Positions 7,814 to 15,729 of a stretch of 44,795 nt of DNA are shown one piece after another. Made by a program: the position numbers and the translations under genes. The notes under the pieces were generated by a model. The model worked only from the letters and a program-made list of their open reading frames with translations. It was not told the DNA's origin and ran no database searches. Each line of letters starts with the position of its first letter. Position 1 is the first letter of the stretch. Source of the DNA: Bacteroidales bacterium (GTDB lineage Bacteria > Bacteroidota > Bacteroidia > Bacteroidales > P3); NCBI GenBank assembly GCA_024400415.1, contig JAKSMS010000013.1, positions 1 through 44,795 of the forward strand. Direction: 5' to 3'.

Positions 7814-9535
7814 CCCGCCAAAATAGTCCTTCCGGATAAGCTTGTCAGACAACTCGAAGGCAGCCTCAACCGAAATAGGCCTCCTATCACGAGACTCATC
7901 ATCCAGCAGATCCACGCCAAACCCCTTCCAAAAATACCCCCTCTGACCGATAGCATGGAGGATAGTAGGATAGATATCCATCTGGTAGCACACCTCCTCA
8001 ATCAACAAAGATTCGGAAATCGAGGGAGAAGAAATCACCAGCGGACAGACCTCGTCCGGGAAGATATTATGGTCGCCCGTGATCACCACAGTAGCGTTCC
8101 GCATGCATCGAGCCGTATCAGCCCACCGCAAGAAAAGGCCCACACAGCTGTCCGCATAATGGATGCAATTAAGGTAGCTGGCCCTACCGCGAGACAAGCC
8201 ATTAGGAAGACTCAGACCAGGAGCCACCCGGTCGAAAGGAGTATGGCTCGAGATAGTGAGCGCCATGATGCACGCCGGCCGCTCGATAGTGTCGCAGACA
8301 TTGCGCAAGACATCCACCACCTGCGCATCATTCCACGTTTCCTTCATAGTAATGCCATCAGGCTCCAAGAGCTGACGATAGCCATACCTGCCAGTCATGA
8401 CAGTCTGGTTCCAGGCATTCTTCACAGGGTTCACGATAGCCGACTGAGGAAACAGATGCGCAAAGTTAGGATAGGTGCGGTTCGAATACTTCATGCACGC
8501 CACACCCTCCTTCACCGGCAACAGCCCCGAATTAATGATCAGCTGGCCGTCCCCCGACTCCCCATATCGCTTTTGGCAGACCACACGTCTGGCCACAAGA
8601 GTGGGCCGAGACCCGATGAAGGCATTCAGGCAAGGCATCACATCATTGCCGCCAGCATCCTTCTGCTCCAACGCCCAATTCTCCAAACTCTCAACCAATA
8701 TCACCACAAGATGCCCCCCTAAGGCAGAGGAAGTATCGGCAGGCCCACGGTCAAAAAAAACCGCCTCCACATCAGAGAAGGCGATGAAAGCATTCGATTC
8801 CTCTTCCAGGCCGAGATGATATGCATGCACAAACAGGTGAGGCAGCGCCATCGCAATAGAGTGACGCTCAATATACCAATTCTCCCCGTCGCGCCATGCC
8901 TTAGGCTTGCAGTCGCCATAAAAGTCAAAAAGCCTGAAATAGTCGCCAGAGAAAGACTTCACCAACTTCTCATGCTTAGTATCATAAAGATAATGAAAGA
9001 CGCCCCCAGACAAGGAACATAGGCAGATAACAGCCCACACCTTGAAAAAAGAATGCCACGAAAGAGCAGCCTGGCGCTGCAATCTGAAGATAGGCACAAT
9101 CAGCAGCCCGACAGCAAGAGCCAACACCACATCCCAACGAAGATAAGTCCAAACCGAAGATCCAAAACCATTCAGTCCGCCAGCCATCTTAACAACATCC
9201 AAAGTAACATACAGACCCGTGGAATGATAATACATACCGTTGACGGCCATCCAGACAATCAAGACCGCCGAAACAAGCGCCAAAGGCCAGCGCCTCTTTA
9301 CAACCAGCACAATAGAGGCCAACGCCATCGAAACAGCCGCCTTAGCCAATAAGGCAGCAAAAAGCCACCAGGCTCCATGGCCGAAGGCCCCAGGAACAAA
9401 CAGCAGGTCAAACAGCGAGACCAACACAAAGAAATAAACAGACATCAAATAGAAAAAAACATTCCTGCCCATCTTCGAAGCCCAGAGCCGCCCTTCCGGC
9501 AGTTCATGATCAGAAGTCACATCATGAGTCCTCAT
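7805..9535 (-). CDS. LTA-synthase-like membrane sulfatase/phosphotransferase-fold enzyme
   Basis: This is a 576-residue inner membrane protein of the alkaline phosphatase/sulfatase superfamily. The N-terminal half has about five hydrophobic helices (about 25-47, 55-80, 84-100, 135-150, 165-182). The C-terminal periplasmic domain shows metal and active-site motifs: VVILVESLENW (Glu282), YGESGDGQLIINSGLLP (Ser327 where LtaS has its Thr nucleophile), SSHTPF (His431) and ITGDHN (Asp488-His489). LtaS-type relatives transfer glycerol-phosphate or phosphoethanolamine to envelope polymers; the substrate here is unknown. It stands alone, 132 bases downstream of the putative anti-sigma gene's end. Its last codons run into the tandem repeat. 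Confidence 0.82.
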   Translation of the reverse strand: MRTHDVTSDHELPEGRLWASKMGRNVFFYLMSVYFFVLVSLFDLLFVPGAFGHGAWWLFAALLAKAAVSMALASIVLVVKRRWPLALVSAVLIVWMAVNGMYYHSTGLYVTLDVVKMAGGLNGFGSSVWTYLRWDVVLALAVGLLIVPIFRLQRQAALSWHSFFKVWAVICLCSLSGGVFHYLYDTKHEKLVKSFSGDYFRLFDFYGDCKPKAWRDGENWYIERHSIAMALPHLFVHAYHLGLEEESNAFIAFSDVEAVFFDRGPADTSSALGGHLVVILVESLENWALEQKDAGGNDVMPCLNAFIGSRPTLVARRVVCQKRYGESGDGQLIINSGLLPVKEGVACMKYSNRTYPNFAHLFPQSAIVNPVKNAWNQTVMTGRYGYRQLLEPDGITMKETWNDAQVVDVLRNVCDTIERPACIMALTISSHTPFDRVAPGLSLPNGLSRGRASYLNCIHYADSCVGLFLRWADTARCMRNATVVITGDHNIFPDEVCPLVISSPSISESLLIEEVCYQMDIYPTILHAIGQRGYFWKGFGVDLLDDESRDRRPISVEAAFELSDKLIRKDYFGGKD

Positions 9536-9667
9536 ATCAACGTGTTATTGGTTTTGAAAAAAAGACATAACTAATGATGTATTAATAACGAACACATCAC
9601 TCAAAAAATAGTATTACAGCAAGAATAATTACTGCCTTTCGACCGTTTGTAGACAGATCATTGACAC

Positions 9668-10477
9668 CTATCGAATCAGGACTACGCTGCCTTTCTGAGT
9701 ATGGCTTTTGTCATCGCTAGTTGTATAGGAAAGCACATAGACGTAAGCAGCCTGTGGTAGCTTCATGCCCTTGTAGGTTCCATCCCATCCATCAGCCACA
9801 GAGGTGCCTTCAAACACTTTGTGGCCAGCACGATCGTAGATGAATAGCTTGAAGTTGGAAATAACCTCGCTGGGGAACACCTTGAAGATACGGTTGGCAT
9901 CAACATCGCCTTCTGGAGCGAATGCATTAGGCACATACACGGCTGTACCTTCATTCGTATTGGTTGATTTAGATGCCTTGGTAGTTGTCGGTTCCTGCGT
10001 CTTGGCAGCAGGCTTTGATGCTAAGGCTTGGTTCTTTGCGCTCTCAGACACTTCTGATCTCTGAACAGTGGCTGCTGCAAGTGCCTTGTCGGATTTGGAA
10101 GCCGACTCGTAACGATCCTCAAAGGGAGTACCGCTGGGTTCGAGATTGTCGAATGAGTCGTCGAAATCGACTTTCTCAGTTTCCGTCCTGGCTGTCATCC
10201 CGACAGGCTCTGGTTGGGCAAAATATTGAGAAGAACCTGCTGAAGATTGAACGGAATTGGCGGAAGGATCTTGAACAACTATGGTTTGATGCGTCTCAGA
10301 GATGAGGTTTTGGGGTTGGGTACTAGGCCATAATAATGCCATGCTGGCGGCAGCCACAACCACAGAAGAGGCGATAGCGCCATATTTCAACAAAGCCTTG
10401 CGACGAAGCGACTTGCGAATGCCATCCCATACTTCTGGATCAGGCTCAATATTCAGGTTTTTAAGGTTATTGTTCAT
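9668..10477 (-). CDS. Putative anti-sigma protein with C-terminal CHU_C (gliding-motility type) domain
   Basis: This 269-residue protein has an N-terminal cytoplasmic segment (LNIEPDPEVWDGIRKSL), one membrane helix at about 33-52, and a long Ser/Ala/Lys-rich low-complexity periplasmic stretch (about 55-175). It ends in a CHU_C/gliding-motility C-terminal domain (about 176-269: YVPNAFAPEGD, IYDRAGHKVFEG, GWDGTYKG, YVYVLSY). Its start overlaps the sigma gene's end by 11 bases, a layout typical of sigma/anti-sigma pairs, so it probably restrains that sigma factor. The CHU_C domain is better known as a type B sorting or adhesive domain of the type IX secretion world. No zinc-binding anti-sigma motif is visible, so the role is inferred from position. 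Confidence 0.7.
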   Translation of the reverse strand: MNNNLKNLNIEPDPEVWDGIRKSLRRKALLKYGAIASSVVVAAASMALLWPSTQPQNLISETHQTIVVQDPSANSVQSSAGSSQYFAQPEPVGMTARTETEKVDFDDSFDNLEPSGTPFEDRYESASKSDKALAAATVQRSEVSESAKNQALASKPAAKTQEPTTTKASKSTNTNEGTAVYVPNAFAPEGDVDANRIFKVFPSEVISNFKLFIYDRAGHKVFEGTSVADGWDGTYKGMKLPQAAYVYVLSYTTSDDKSHTQKGSVVLIR

Positions 10478-11012
10478 TTGTTTTTAAGTTTTCTATTATT
10501 TTTTGTCGGGCCCTACAGAGTATAGACCTCACGCTTGATTGTTCGATTTTCAGTTCATTTGCAATTTCTTCGAAGGTATAGCCTTCTACCTCATGCATAT
10601 TGAACACTACCCTATATTTGTCAGGTAGCGACTGGATGACCTTTAGCAGATATTCCACATCAAGGTGGTCGTAATCGTTGGCTTCGTCGGTGATCGATAC
10701 GTCGAGAAGCTCGCTTACATCCTCAAAGTGGCGTACCTCTCTTTTTAGATAGTTTATGGCCGTATTGACCATAATCTTCACTATCCAGGAGGTGAGGTTT
10801 TCATGCTCGCGAAGGTTTTTTATCGACTCAAAAACCTTCAGAAAACCATCGTGCACCAGATCTTGAGCGACCTCTCTTGAGCGAGCATAACGCATGCATA
10901 CGCCCAACATCTGTGGCGCATATTGGTCATACAATTGCTTCAAGGCTTGGCTGTTACCTCTTTTGCACTGTACTACCAATTCTTCATTAGAGAGTTTTCT
11001 GTCGCCAATCAT
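10467..11012 (-). CDS. ECF RNA polymerase sigma factor
   Basis: This is a 181-residue ECF (group IV) sigma factor. Region 2 spans about 10-80 (LYDQYAPQMLGVCMRYA, VHDGFLKVFESIKNL, WIVKIMVNTAINYLKRE). Region 4 spans about 120-178 (LPDKYRVVFNMHEVEGYTFEEIANEL, SVRSILCRARQKI). The frame is open to 11048, but a promoter-like box at 11046-11053 makes the ATG at 11012 (MIGDRKLSNEE) the better start. It is translationally coupled to the membrane protein downstream. The pair probably senses an envelope signal. Targets are unknown, and positive autoregulation would be usual for the family. Confidence 0.88.
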   Translation of the reverse strand: MIGDRKLSNEELVVQCKRGNSQALKQLYDQYAPQMLGVCMRYARSREVAQDLVHDGFLKVFESIKNLREHENLTSWIVKIMVNTAINYLKREVRHFEDVSELLDVSITDEANDYDHLDVEYLLKVIQSLPDKYRVVFNMHEVEGYTFEEIANELKIEQSSVRSILCRARQKIIENLKTNEQ

Positions 11013-11045
11013 TACTATATAGACACACGAGATCGAATTTTGTTG

Positions 11046-11053
11046 CAAAGATA
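11046..11053 (-). promoter_or_regulatory. -7 box of the ECF sigma promoter
   Basis: Read on the - strand, this is TATCTTTG, a full match to the Bacteroidota -7 consensus TAnnTTTG, 33 bases ahead of the chosen ATG. No clear TTTG -33 box stands upstream; the region is simply A/T-rich. Confidence 0.5.
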
Positions 11054-11104
11054 AGAAAAAAAATTTATTATAAATATATATTTTTCCATATTATTATTTT
11101 TTCG

Positions 11105-11112
11105 TAATTTTG
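11105..11112 (+). promoter_or_regulatory. -7 box of the rnpB promoter
   Basis: TAATTTTG matches TAnnTTTG exactly and lies 5-7 bases before the first base of the RNase P P1 helix, as expected for a TSS near 11117. A T-rich stretch at 11081-11085 sits at the right distance for a degenerate -33 element. Confidence 0.7.
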
Positions 11113-11116
11113 CAGT

Positions 11117-11497
11117 CGAAAACGGTATCCATTCTATCGCTGGCAATAGCAATATTGCGAGAGGAAAGTCCGGGCAACTCGAGCCGCCATACTTCCTAAC
11201 GGGAAGGTGCTATAGGCCCAAGCCTATAGCAACAGAGAGTGCCACAGAAACCAGACCGCCAGCCCTCGGGCTGGTAAGGGTGCAAGCGCGGGGTAAGAGC
11301 CCACGACGGCGTTCAGCAATGACGCTGATGGTAAACCTTATGGGTTGAAAAACCAAATATACCGACAGTTAAGGGCTGGCTCGCCCGTTGTCGGGGGGTA
11401 GGTCGATAGAGGCTGCTGGTGACAGTAGTCCTAGATTAATGATAGAAGGTCTCCCTCGGGAGATTACAGAACCCGGCTTATCGGCTACCGTTTTTCT
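11117..11497 (+). ncRNA. rnpB: RNase P RNA (class A-like bacterial)
   Basis: This is the catalytic RNA of RNase P, which matures tRNA 5' ends. The universally conserved P4 strand GAGGAAAGTCCGGGC is at 11161-11175, and its partner region ACAGAACCCGGCTTAT is at 11466-11481. Internal conserved blocks are also present (ACAGAAACCAGACCGCC near 11245, GGTAAGGGTGCAA near 11272). Helix P1 is formed by 11119-11127 (AAAACGGTA) pairing perfectly with 11486-11494. The total of about 380 bases is normal. A T-rich run at 11491-11502 serves as a terminator-like end. It is transcribed divergently from the ECF sigma gene. Confidence 0.97.
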
Positions 11498-11525
11498 TTT
11501 TTAATGACACACCAACAATAAAGAT

Positions 11526-12170
11526 ATGAAACGAATCCTCGTATTGACACTCATCCTCGGAGCCCTCGCCGCCACAGGATGCTCCAGCCGAAAAGCAGCA
11601 GGAAACAGCAATGCGCTCCTCATCCAGTACATGCAGGACGACTCACAAGCCAACCTTGTCAATCTTTCTAAGGCCTATGGTTCGCAGCTTAGCCGCGTGA
11701 TTAGAGAGGGCCGCCCTCAGCCTGGAGAATGCGCCGACTACGCTGTTACCCTGGCGCTGCTTAACCATGCAGCTGAGGCCAATACTTGGTTCAACCTCGA
11801 GGCCTACTACTACCCCACCTCGACCCAATACGTTGAACAGTTAAAACTTGACCTTATTCCCGAATACGCTTCAGACAATAGTACCGACGCTAAAGATGCC
11901 GACCTCTCGGCATTCGACTCTAAGAGCGTAGAAGATGGCTCTGCCAATGCTCAGATGGCTGACAACAATCAACAAGCCGCCACTAAGGTTAAGCTGACAA
12001 AAAAAGAGAAGAAGAAGCTTGCTCGCCAGAAAGCCAAGGCAAAGAAAAAAGCCAAACACGAAAAGCAGAAGGCAAAAAAGGCTAAGATAAAGGCAAAGAA
12101 GAAAGCCAAAAAGCAAGCCGCCAAGCAGAAAGCTAAAGCCCAGAAAGAAAGCAACCGTAACGAGGAATAA
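11526..12170 (+). CDS. DUF4810-like lipoprotein with a long Lys/Ala-rich tail
   Basis: This 214-residue lipoprotein has the signal MKRILVLTLILGALAATGC (Cys19 lipidated). Residues about 30-115 form a helical region (NALLIQYMQDDSQANLVNLSKAYGSQL, NHAAEANTWFNLEAYYYP) resembling the small DUF4810 lipoproteins. Residues about 150-210 are almost wholly Lys, Ala and Gln, a strongly basic helical tail that could bind anionic surface polymers, peptidoglycan or nucleic acid. The gene follows rnpB by 29 bases and precedes the DUF799-like lipoprotein by 21. In related genomes such pairs usually follow a CsgG-like gene, which is absent here. Confidence 0.7.
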   Translation: MKRILVLTLILGALAATGCSSRKAAGNSNALLIQYMQDDSQANLVNLSKAYGSQLSRVIREGRPQPGECADYAVTLALLNHAAEANTWFNLEAYYYPTSTQYVEQLKLDLIPEYASDNSTDAKDADLSAFDSKSVEDGSANAQMADNNQQAATKVKLTKKEKKKLARQKAKAKKKAKHEKQKAKKAKIKAKKKAKKQAAKQKAKAQKESNRNEE

Positions 12171-12191
12171 TTTTTTTTGAAGACTACTACC

Positions 12192-12980
12192 ATGAAACTA
12201 CGCATCAGCATATTAATGGTCATCCTGGCCGCCACCGTCCTTTCATCATGCAAAAGCGAGCGCAAGCTCACCTACTATAGCGACATCTACGCAGAGAAGC
12301 CAACAACCATCTATGTAGCGCCCATCAACGACAGGGCCGCCCGCAAACCCGACAAATACGAAAAAGATAAAGCCTATAACGCCGAAGTAAATGCAGCATC
12401 AAGCTACTTTTTGAAAACCATTTCTCAACCCTTGATCAGCCAAGGATATTACGTGATCGGACCGCTGGCTGCTGCCCAGATTGCCAAAAACGAAACTCGC
12501 ACCTACCGCCAATTGGTTAAGACGGACCTTAACTCATATAGTGCAGATTATGGCGTCGACGCTATATTGTTCACCACCATACATCGTTGGAAAGAGGGAA
12601 ACGGCACTTGGACCGTCTACATCGAATATGTGCTGCGATCCACCAAGACCTATGCTGAACTGATGCACACCTGGGTTGAAGCCACTAAGGTCATCTTTAC
12701 CGATATGAAAAAGGATCCCGTCCCGATGCGCGCCGACCGACTCTTTGCCAAACGTCTGGACATAAGCGTAGGTGCTGCTGAGCGATGCATCCTTGTCAAT
12801 AGCGTCAACAATGTAGTGCTCAAAGACCTGCCTATCAGTTCGTCTAGACGTCAGTTCGAGACCGACCAACACCTTGGATCCAACTCTGCATACCTGCGTG
12901 TAACCTACAATGAGACAGGCGAAATTGAGTCTGAACCCATGAGTATGGAGGCATTCGAAGACGCCTGCTTCACCAAATAG
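12192..12980 (+). CDS. DUF799 (GNA1162-like) lipoprotein
   Basis: This 262-residue lipoprotein has the signal MKLRISILMVILAATVLSSC. A TTG five codons upstream would also be in frame, but the ATG at 12192 gives the proper signal peptide. The body (TIYVAPINDRAAR, SSYFLKTISQPLISQGYYVIGP, YGVDAILFTTIHRWKE) matches the DUF799/GNA1162 lipoproteins, whose fold resembles TolB-N-like domains and which are thought to act in envelope assembly with CsgG- and DUF4810-type partners. Its neighbour upstream is the DUF4810-like gene. The PAP2 gene begins 7 bases downstream, suggesting co-transcription. Confidence 0.78.
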   Translation: MKLRISILMVILAATVLSSCKSERKLTYYSDIYAEKPTTIYVAPINDRAARKPDKYEKDKAYNAEVNAASSYFLKTISQPLISQGYYVIGPLAAAQIAKNETRTYRQLVKTDLNSYSADYGVDAILFTTIHRWKEGNGTWTVYIEYVLRSTKTYAELMHTWVEATKVIFTDMKKDPVPMRADRLFAKRLDISVGAAERCILVNSVNNVVLKDLPISSSRRQFETDQHLGSNSAYLRVTYNETGEIESEPMSMEAFEDACFTK

Positions 12981-12987
12981 CCGCTTT

Positions 12988-13716
12988 ATGAAACGTTTTC
13001 TTGGTTGTCTGCTAATAGTATCCTTCCTGACAACCATATCCTGGGCTCAGGCACCTGGATCTGATTCCCTATTGGACTCACATATCCAGGAGCATAGAGT
13101 TCGAGCATCGGCATTTGTCGCCCCTACGATATTAGTCACTTCTGGAATAGTAGGTCATGCCAGCCGCCACCTTCATCAAGCAGATATCGACCTGCACAAT
13201 ACGGTTGTTTCGTGGGGCATGCCCAAGAATCCTATCGACAATGCTCTCCAGTACCTGCCCATTGCCTCCGTTCTTGCCTTGAGGGCTTGCGGAGTCTCGT
13301 CGGTGCACCAATATAGAGACATCATCCCCTTGGCAGCCGAAACCTACATTATCGGAGCTGCCGTAGTGCTCAGTGTAAAGCATTTTGCCGATGTTCAGCG
13401 GCCTGACCAGTCGGCATACAACAGCTTCCCCTCAGGACACACGTTCACAGCCTTCGCCGGAGCCGAAATACTGCGTAGAGAATATGGCAAAACACATCCT
13501 CTGATTGCAATCGGAGGCTACACAATAGCAACTGGCGTAGGCCTAATGAGAATATACAACTCCAGGCATTGGATGGCTGATGTGTTGGCAGGTGCTGGGG
13601 TTGGCATCCTCTCAGCATCAGCAGCCTATTGGACCTACCCCAAAATCAATAGTTGGATAACGCGCAAAGGCTGCAGGCTAAGCGCCACCCCCGTATCGCT
13701 CACCCTAAACTTCTAG
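12988..13716 (+). CDS. PAP2-family membrane phosphatase
   Basis: This 242-residue protein carries the complete PAP2 (type 2 phosphatidic acid phosphatase) signature: Lys131-x6-Arg138-Pro139 (KHFADVQRP), PSGH at 148-151, and Arg188-x5-His194-x3-Asp198 within SRHWMADV. An N-terminal signal or anchor (1-21, ending SWAQ) and several hydrophobic segments (about 42-58, 88-100, 113-130, 172-186, 197-215) place the active site on the periplasmic side. Such enzymes remove phosphate from undecaprenyl pyrophosphate, phosphatidate or lipid A; which of these applies here cannot be read from sequence. It sits between the lipoprotein pair and trmO. Confidence 0.88.
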   Translation: MKRFLGCLLIVSFLTTISWAQAPGSDSLLDSHIQEHRVRASAFVAPTILVTSGIVGHASRHLHQADIDLHNTVVSWGMPKNPIDNALQYLPIASVLALRACGVSSVHQYRDIIPLAAETYIIGAAVVLSVKHFADVQRPDQSAYNSFPSGHTFTAFAGAEILRREYGKTHPLIAIGGYTIATGVGLMRIYNSRHWMADVLAGAGVGILSASAAYWTYPKINSWITRKGCRLSATPVSLTLNF

Positions 13717-13721
13717 TCCTC

Positions 13722-14405
13722 ATGACCGAAATCAAGCCCATCGCACACATACGAACCTGCTTTACGACCAAATTCGGAATACCGAGACAAGCAGGAATTG
13801 TCGACACCCCAGCCACCATTGTTTTCGAGCCCGAGTACCGTAACCCTGATGCGCTAAGGGGGATAAATGGATTTGACTTTATTTGGATTATCTGGCAGTT
13901 CAGCGAGTCGATACGGAAGGACTGGTCCCCTACAGTAAGGCCTCCTAGGCTGGGCGGAAATGAGCGGATGGGTGTCTTTGCAACACGCAGTCCGTTCCGT
14001 CCCAATAGTCTTGGGCTCTCCTCTGTAAGGCTTCTTTCGGTTGAGCACACTACGGAGTATGGTACCGTGCTGCATGTGTCCGGAGCCGACCTCATGGACA
14101 ATACCCCCATCTTCGACATCAAGCCCTACCTGCCTTATACCGACAGCCATCCTCAAGCGCGCAGCGGCTTTGCCCCAGAACCTGCCGACAGCCTGCTAAA
14201 GGTCGAGATTCCAGATTCGATGCTCCTCCGAGTAGCACCAGCATTAAGAAGACCTCTGCAAGACATCCTAGCCCACGACCCTCGGCCTCAATACCACAAT
14301 GATCCCTCTCGCATTTATGGCATGGAGTTTGATCGCTATGAGGTTCGCTTCCACGTCATGGAAGGCATCCTTACGGTTGACCACATAGAAGACAAGCACA
14401 AATAA
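13722..14405 (+). CDS. trmO: tRNA (adenine(37)-N6)-methyltransferase
   Basis: This 227-residue member of the TsaA/TrmO (YaeB/VirR) family uses S-adenosylmethionine to methylate t6A37 in threonine tRNAs in E. coli. Family motifs are present: IAHIRTCFTTKFGIPRQAG at the N-terminus, then NERMGVFATRSPFRPNSLGLS, and DLMDNTPIFDIKPYLPYTD. The ATG at 13722 is chosen because it gives the family start (MTEIKPIAHI). The open frame extends 23 codons upstream, but only into the PAP2 gene. The length matches E. coli TrmO (235). A bidirectional terminator follows. Confidence 0.93.
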   Translation: MTEIKPIAHIRTCFTTKFGIPRQAGIVDTPATIVFEPEYRNPDALRGINGFDFIWIIWQFSESIRKDWSPTVRPPRLGGNERMGVFATRSPFRPNSLGLSSVRLLSVEHTTEYGTVLHVSGADLMDNTPIFDIKPYLPYTDSHPQARSGFAPEPADSLLKVEIPDSMLLRVAPALRRPLQDILAHDPRPQYHNDPSRIYGMEFDRYEVRFHVMEGILTVDHIEDKHK

Positions 14406-14407
14406 GC

Positions 14408-14440
14408 AAAGGCGGCCTCTTTTCTTGAAGAGCCGCCTTT
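14408..14440. terminator. Bidirectional terminator between trmO and luxS
   Basis: AAAGGCGG (14408-14415) pairs with CCGCCTTT (14433-14440). After a single bulged C, CTCTT pairs with AAGAG around a 6-base loop. Flanking A and T runs allow use from both strands. Confidence 0.85.
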
Positions 14441-14463
14441 GAAATTATCAATTGTGCGCGATG

Positions 14464-14949
14464 CTATTGTTTTTCGGGATATATGTAGTTTTCCTCAGAC
14501 ATCTGCTCCAGTACTTCGTGAAGATACTTTGCGCTCTCCAGTTTGGCCATAGGGAGGTCGTGGAGCAGGTAGTTGCCACAATCCATCGGGTCGGTTCCAG
14601 GCACCTTGCCCTCAAACTCAGCCACAAAACGGAATGTCTTCTGCATAAGCTCAATAATATCCTTAGACTCAAGGTCGCCCCTCATCAGAAGATAGTTGCC
14701 GGTGAGGCATCCCATCGGTCCCCAATAGACGATGCGGTCCTGCCACTCTGGATCATTGCGCAGATAGGTGGCAGCCAAATGCTCAATAGTATGGAGCGCA
14801 CCCACATGAAGTGCAGGTTCACGGTTTGGTTCCTTCATACGGATGTCGAAAGTGGTAACCACTTCACCACCTACCTGGTCTTTTCGAGATACATATATAC
14901 CGCGTTTCAGGTGAATATGGTCAATAGTAAAACTTGGGATTGTCTTCAT
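14464..14949 (-). CDS. luxS: S-ribosylhomocysteine lyase
   Basis: This 161-residue LuxS cleaves S-ribosylhomocysteine to homocysteine and DPD, the precursor of autoinducer AI-2. The metal ligands are His53 and His57 (LHTIEHLAA) and Cys124 (DPMDCGNYL). Catalytic Glu56 and Cys81 (GPMGCLTGNY) are also present. The length is close to the usual 155-170. It is the last gene of an apparent operon after mtnN, which makes its substrate, so the two enzymes form the S-adenosylhomocysteine recycling route. A shared terminator with trmO lies downstream. Confidence 0.96.
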   Translation of the reverse strand: MKTIPSFTIDHIHLKRGIYVSRKDQVGGEVVTTFDIRMKEPNREPALHVGALHTIEHLAATYLRNDPEWQDRIVYWGPMGCLTGNYLLMRGDLESKDIIELMQKTFRFVAEFEGKVPGTDPMDCGNYLLHDLPMAKLESAKYLHEVLEQMSEENYIYPEKQ

Positions 14950-15012
14950 TGATATAGAATTAAGGTTATAAAATGCCCATCAGCTTCTTTTTCTTTCTTC
15001 ACTAACGAGCTA

Positions 15013-15693
15013 TTACAGGCTGTTCGGCAGATTGTTAAGATACATGTGAATCACCTTAAAAGAGGTGTCGCCGAGCGTGGCCCAGAAGTCGTTCCACTGG
15101 GCGCAGTGGTCGTCGGTGGCTCCTGGAGTATCGCTTATGATGCGGAAGCTGACGAAAGGTACGTCATACTTATAGCAGGTATGTGCAATAGCGCATGACT
15201 CCATGTCAACGGCAAGGCCCTCTGGGAATGAGGACTTGATTTTGTCCAACTCCTGGCGATTGGTGATGAACTGGTCACCCGTACAAATCAATCCGGCATG
15301 GATGGTAGGCATGCCTTGCAGCTCGTCGTTAAGGTCAAGAGCCGACACAACAAGCGTCTTATCGCCCTCAAAGCGTCCTGGCAGACCTTGGATCTGGCCG
15401 TAATCGTTGCCTTCTCCGCACCAGACGTCATGGTACACCAACTGAGCGCTAGCCACTACATCCATCACTCTCAGCCGACTATCTATTCCGCCTGCCACAC
15501 CCGTAGAGATGATGCAGTCGGGATGATGTTCCGTAATGAGTTCCATTGCACCAATAGCAGCATTAACCTTGCCGATGCCGCAATGGCGAAGAATGAGATA
15601 GTTGCCATTGAGTTCGCCCTCGCTGTTGCCTCCAATTAGCTGAGACACGCGGTTGTACTCACTCTCCATGGCTATGATGATACCGATTTTCAT
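15013..15693 (-). CDS. mtnN: 5'-methylthioadenosine/S-adenosylhomocysteine nucleosidase
   Basis: This 226-residue cytoplasmic nucleosidase of the MTAN (Pfs) family removes adenine from methylthioadenosine and S-adenosylhomocysteine. Seen motifs are the N-terminal MKIGIIIAMESE with the catalytic-position Glu12, the ISTGVAGGID phosphorylase-type loop, VDMESCAIAH for substrate ribose contact, and RIISDTPG with the catalytic Asp. The length equals E. coli Pfs (232) within a few residues. It feeds LuxS directly downstream (63-base gap) and follows tatC by 36 bases. Confidence 0.95.
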   Translation of the reverse strand: MKIGIIIAMESEYNRVSQLIGGNSEGELNGNYLILRHCGIGKVNAAIGAMELITEHHPDCIISTGVAGGIDSRLRVMDVVASAQLVYHDVWCGEGNDYGQIQGLPGRFEGDKTLVVSALDLNDELQGMPTIHAGLICTGDQFITNRQELDKIKSSFPEGLAVDMESCAIAHTCYKYDVPFVSFRIISDTPGATDDHCAQWNDFWATLGDTSFKVIHMYLNNLPNSL

Positions 15694-15729
15694 ATTATTA
15701 TATTTAGGATTATTATCTACTTATTATTG

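Noticed and set aside
7955-8722. A 255-codon + strand frame inside the sulfatase-fold gene
   Set aside because: Its His/Arg-rich composition is typical of an antisense shadow; the - strand frame has all active-site motifs.
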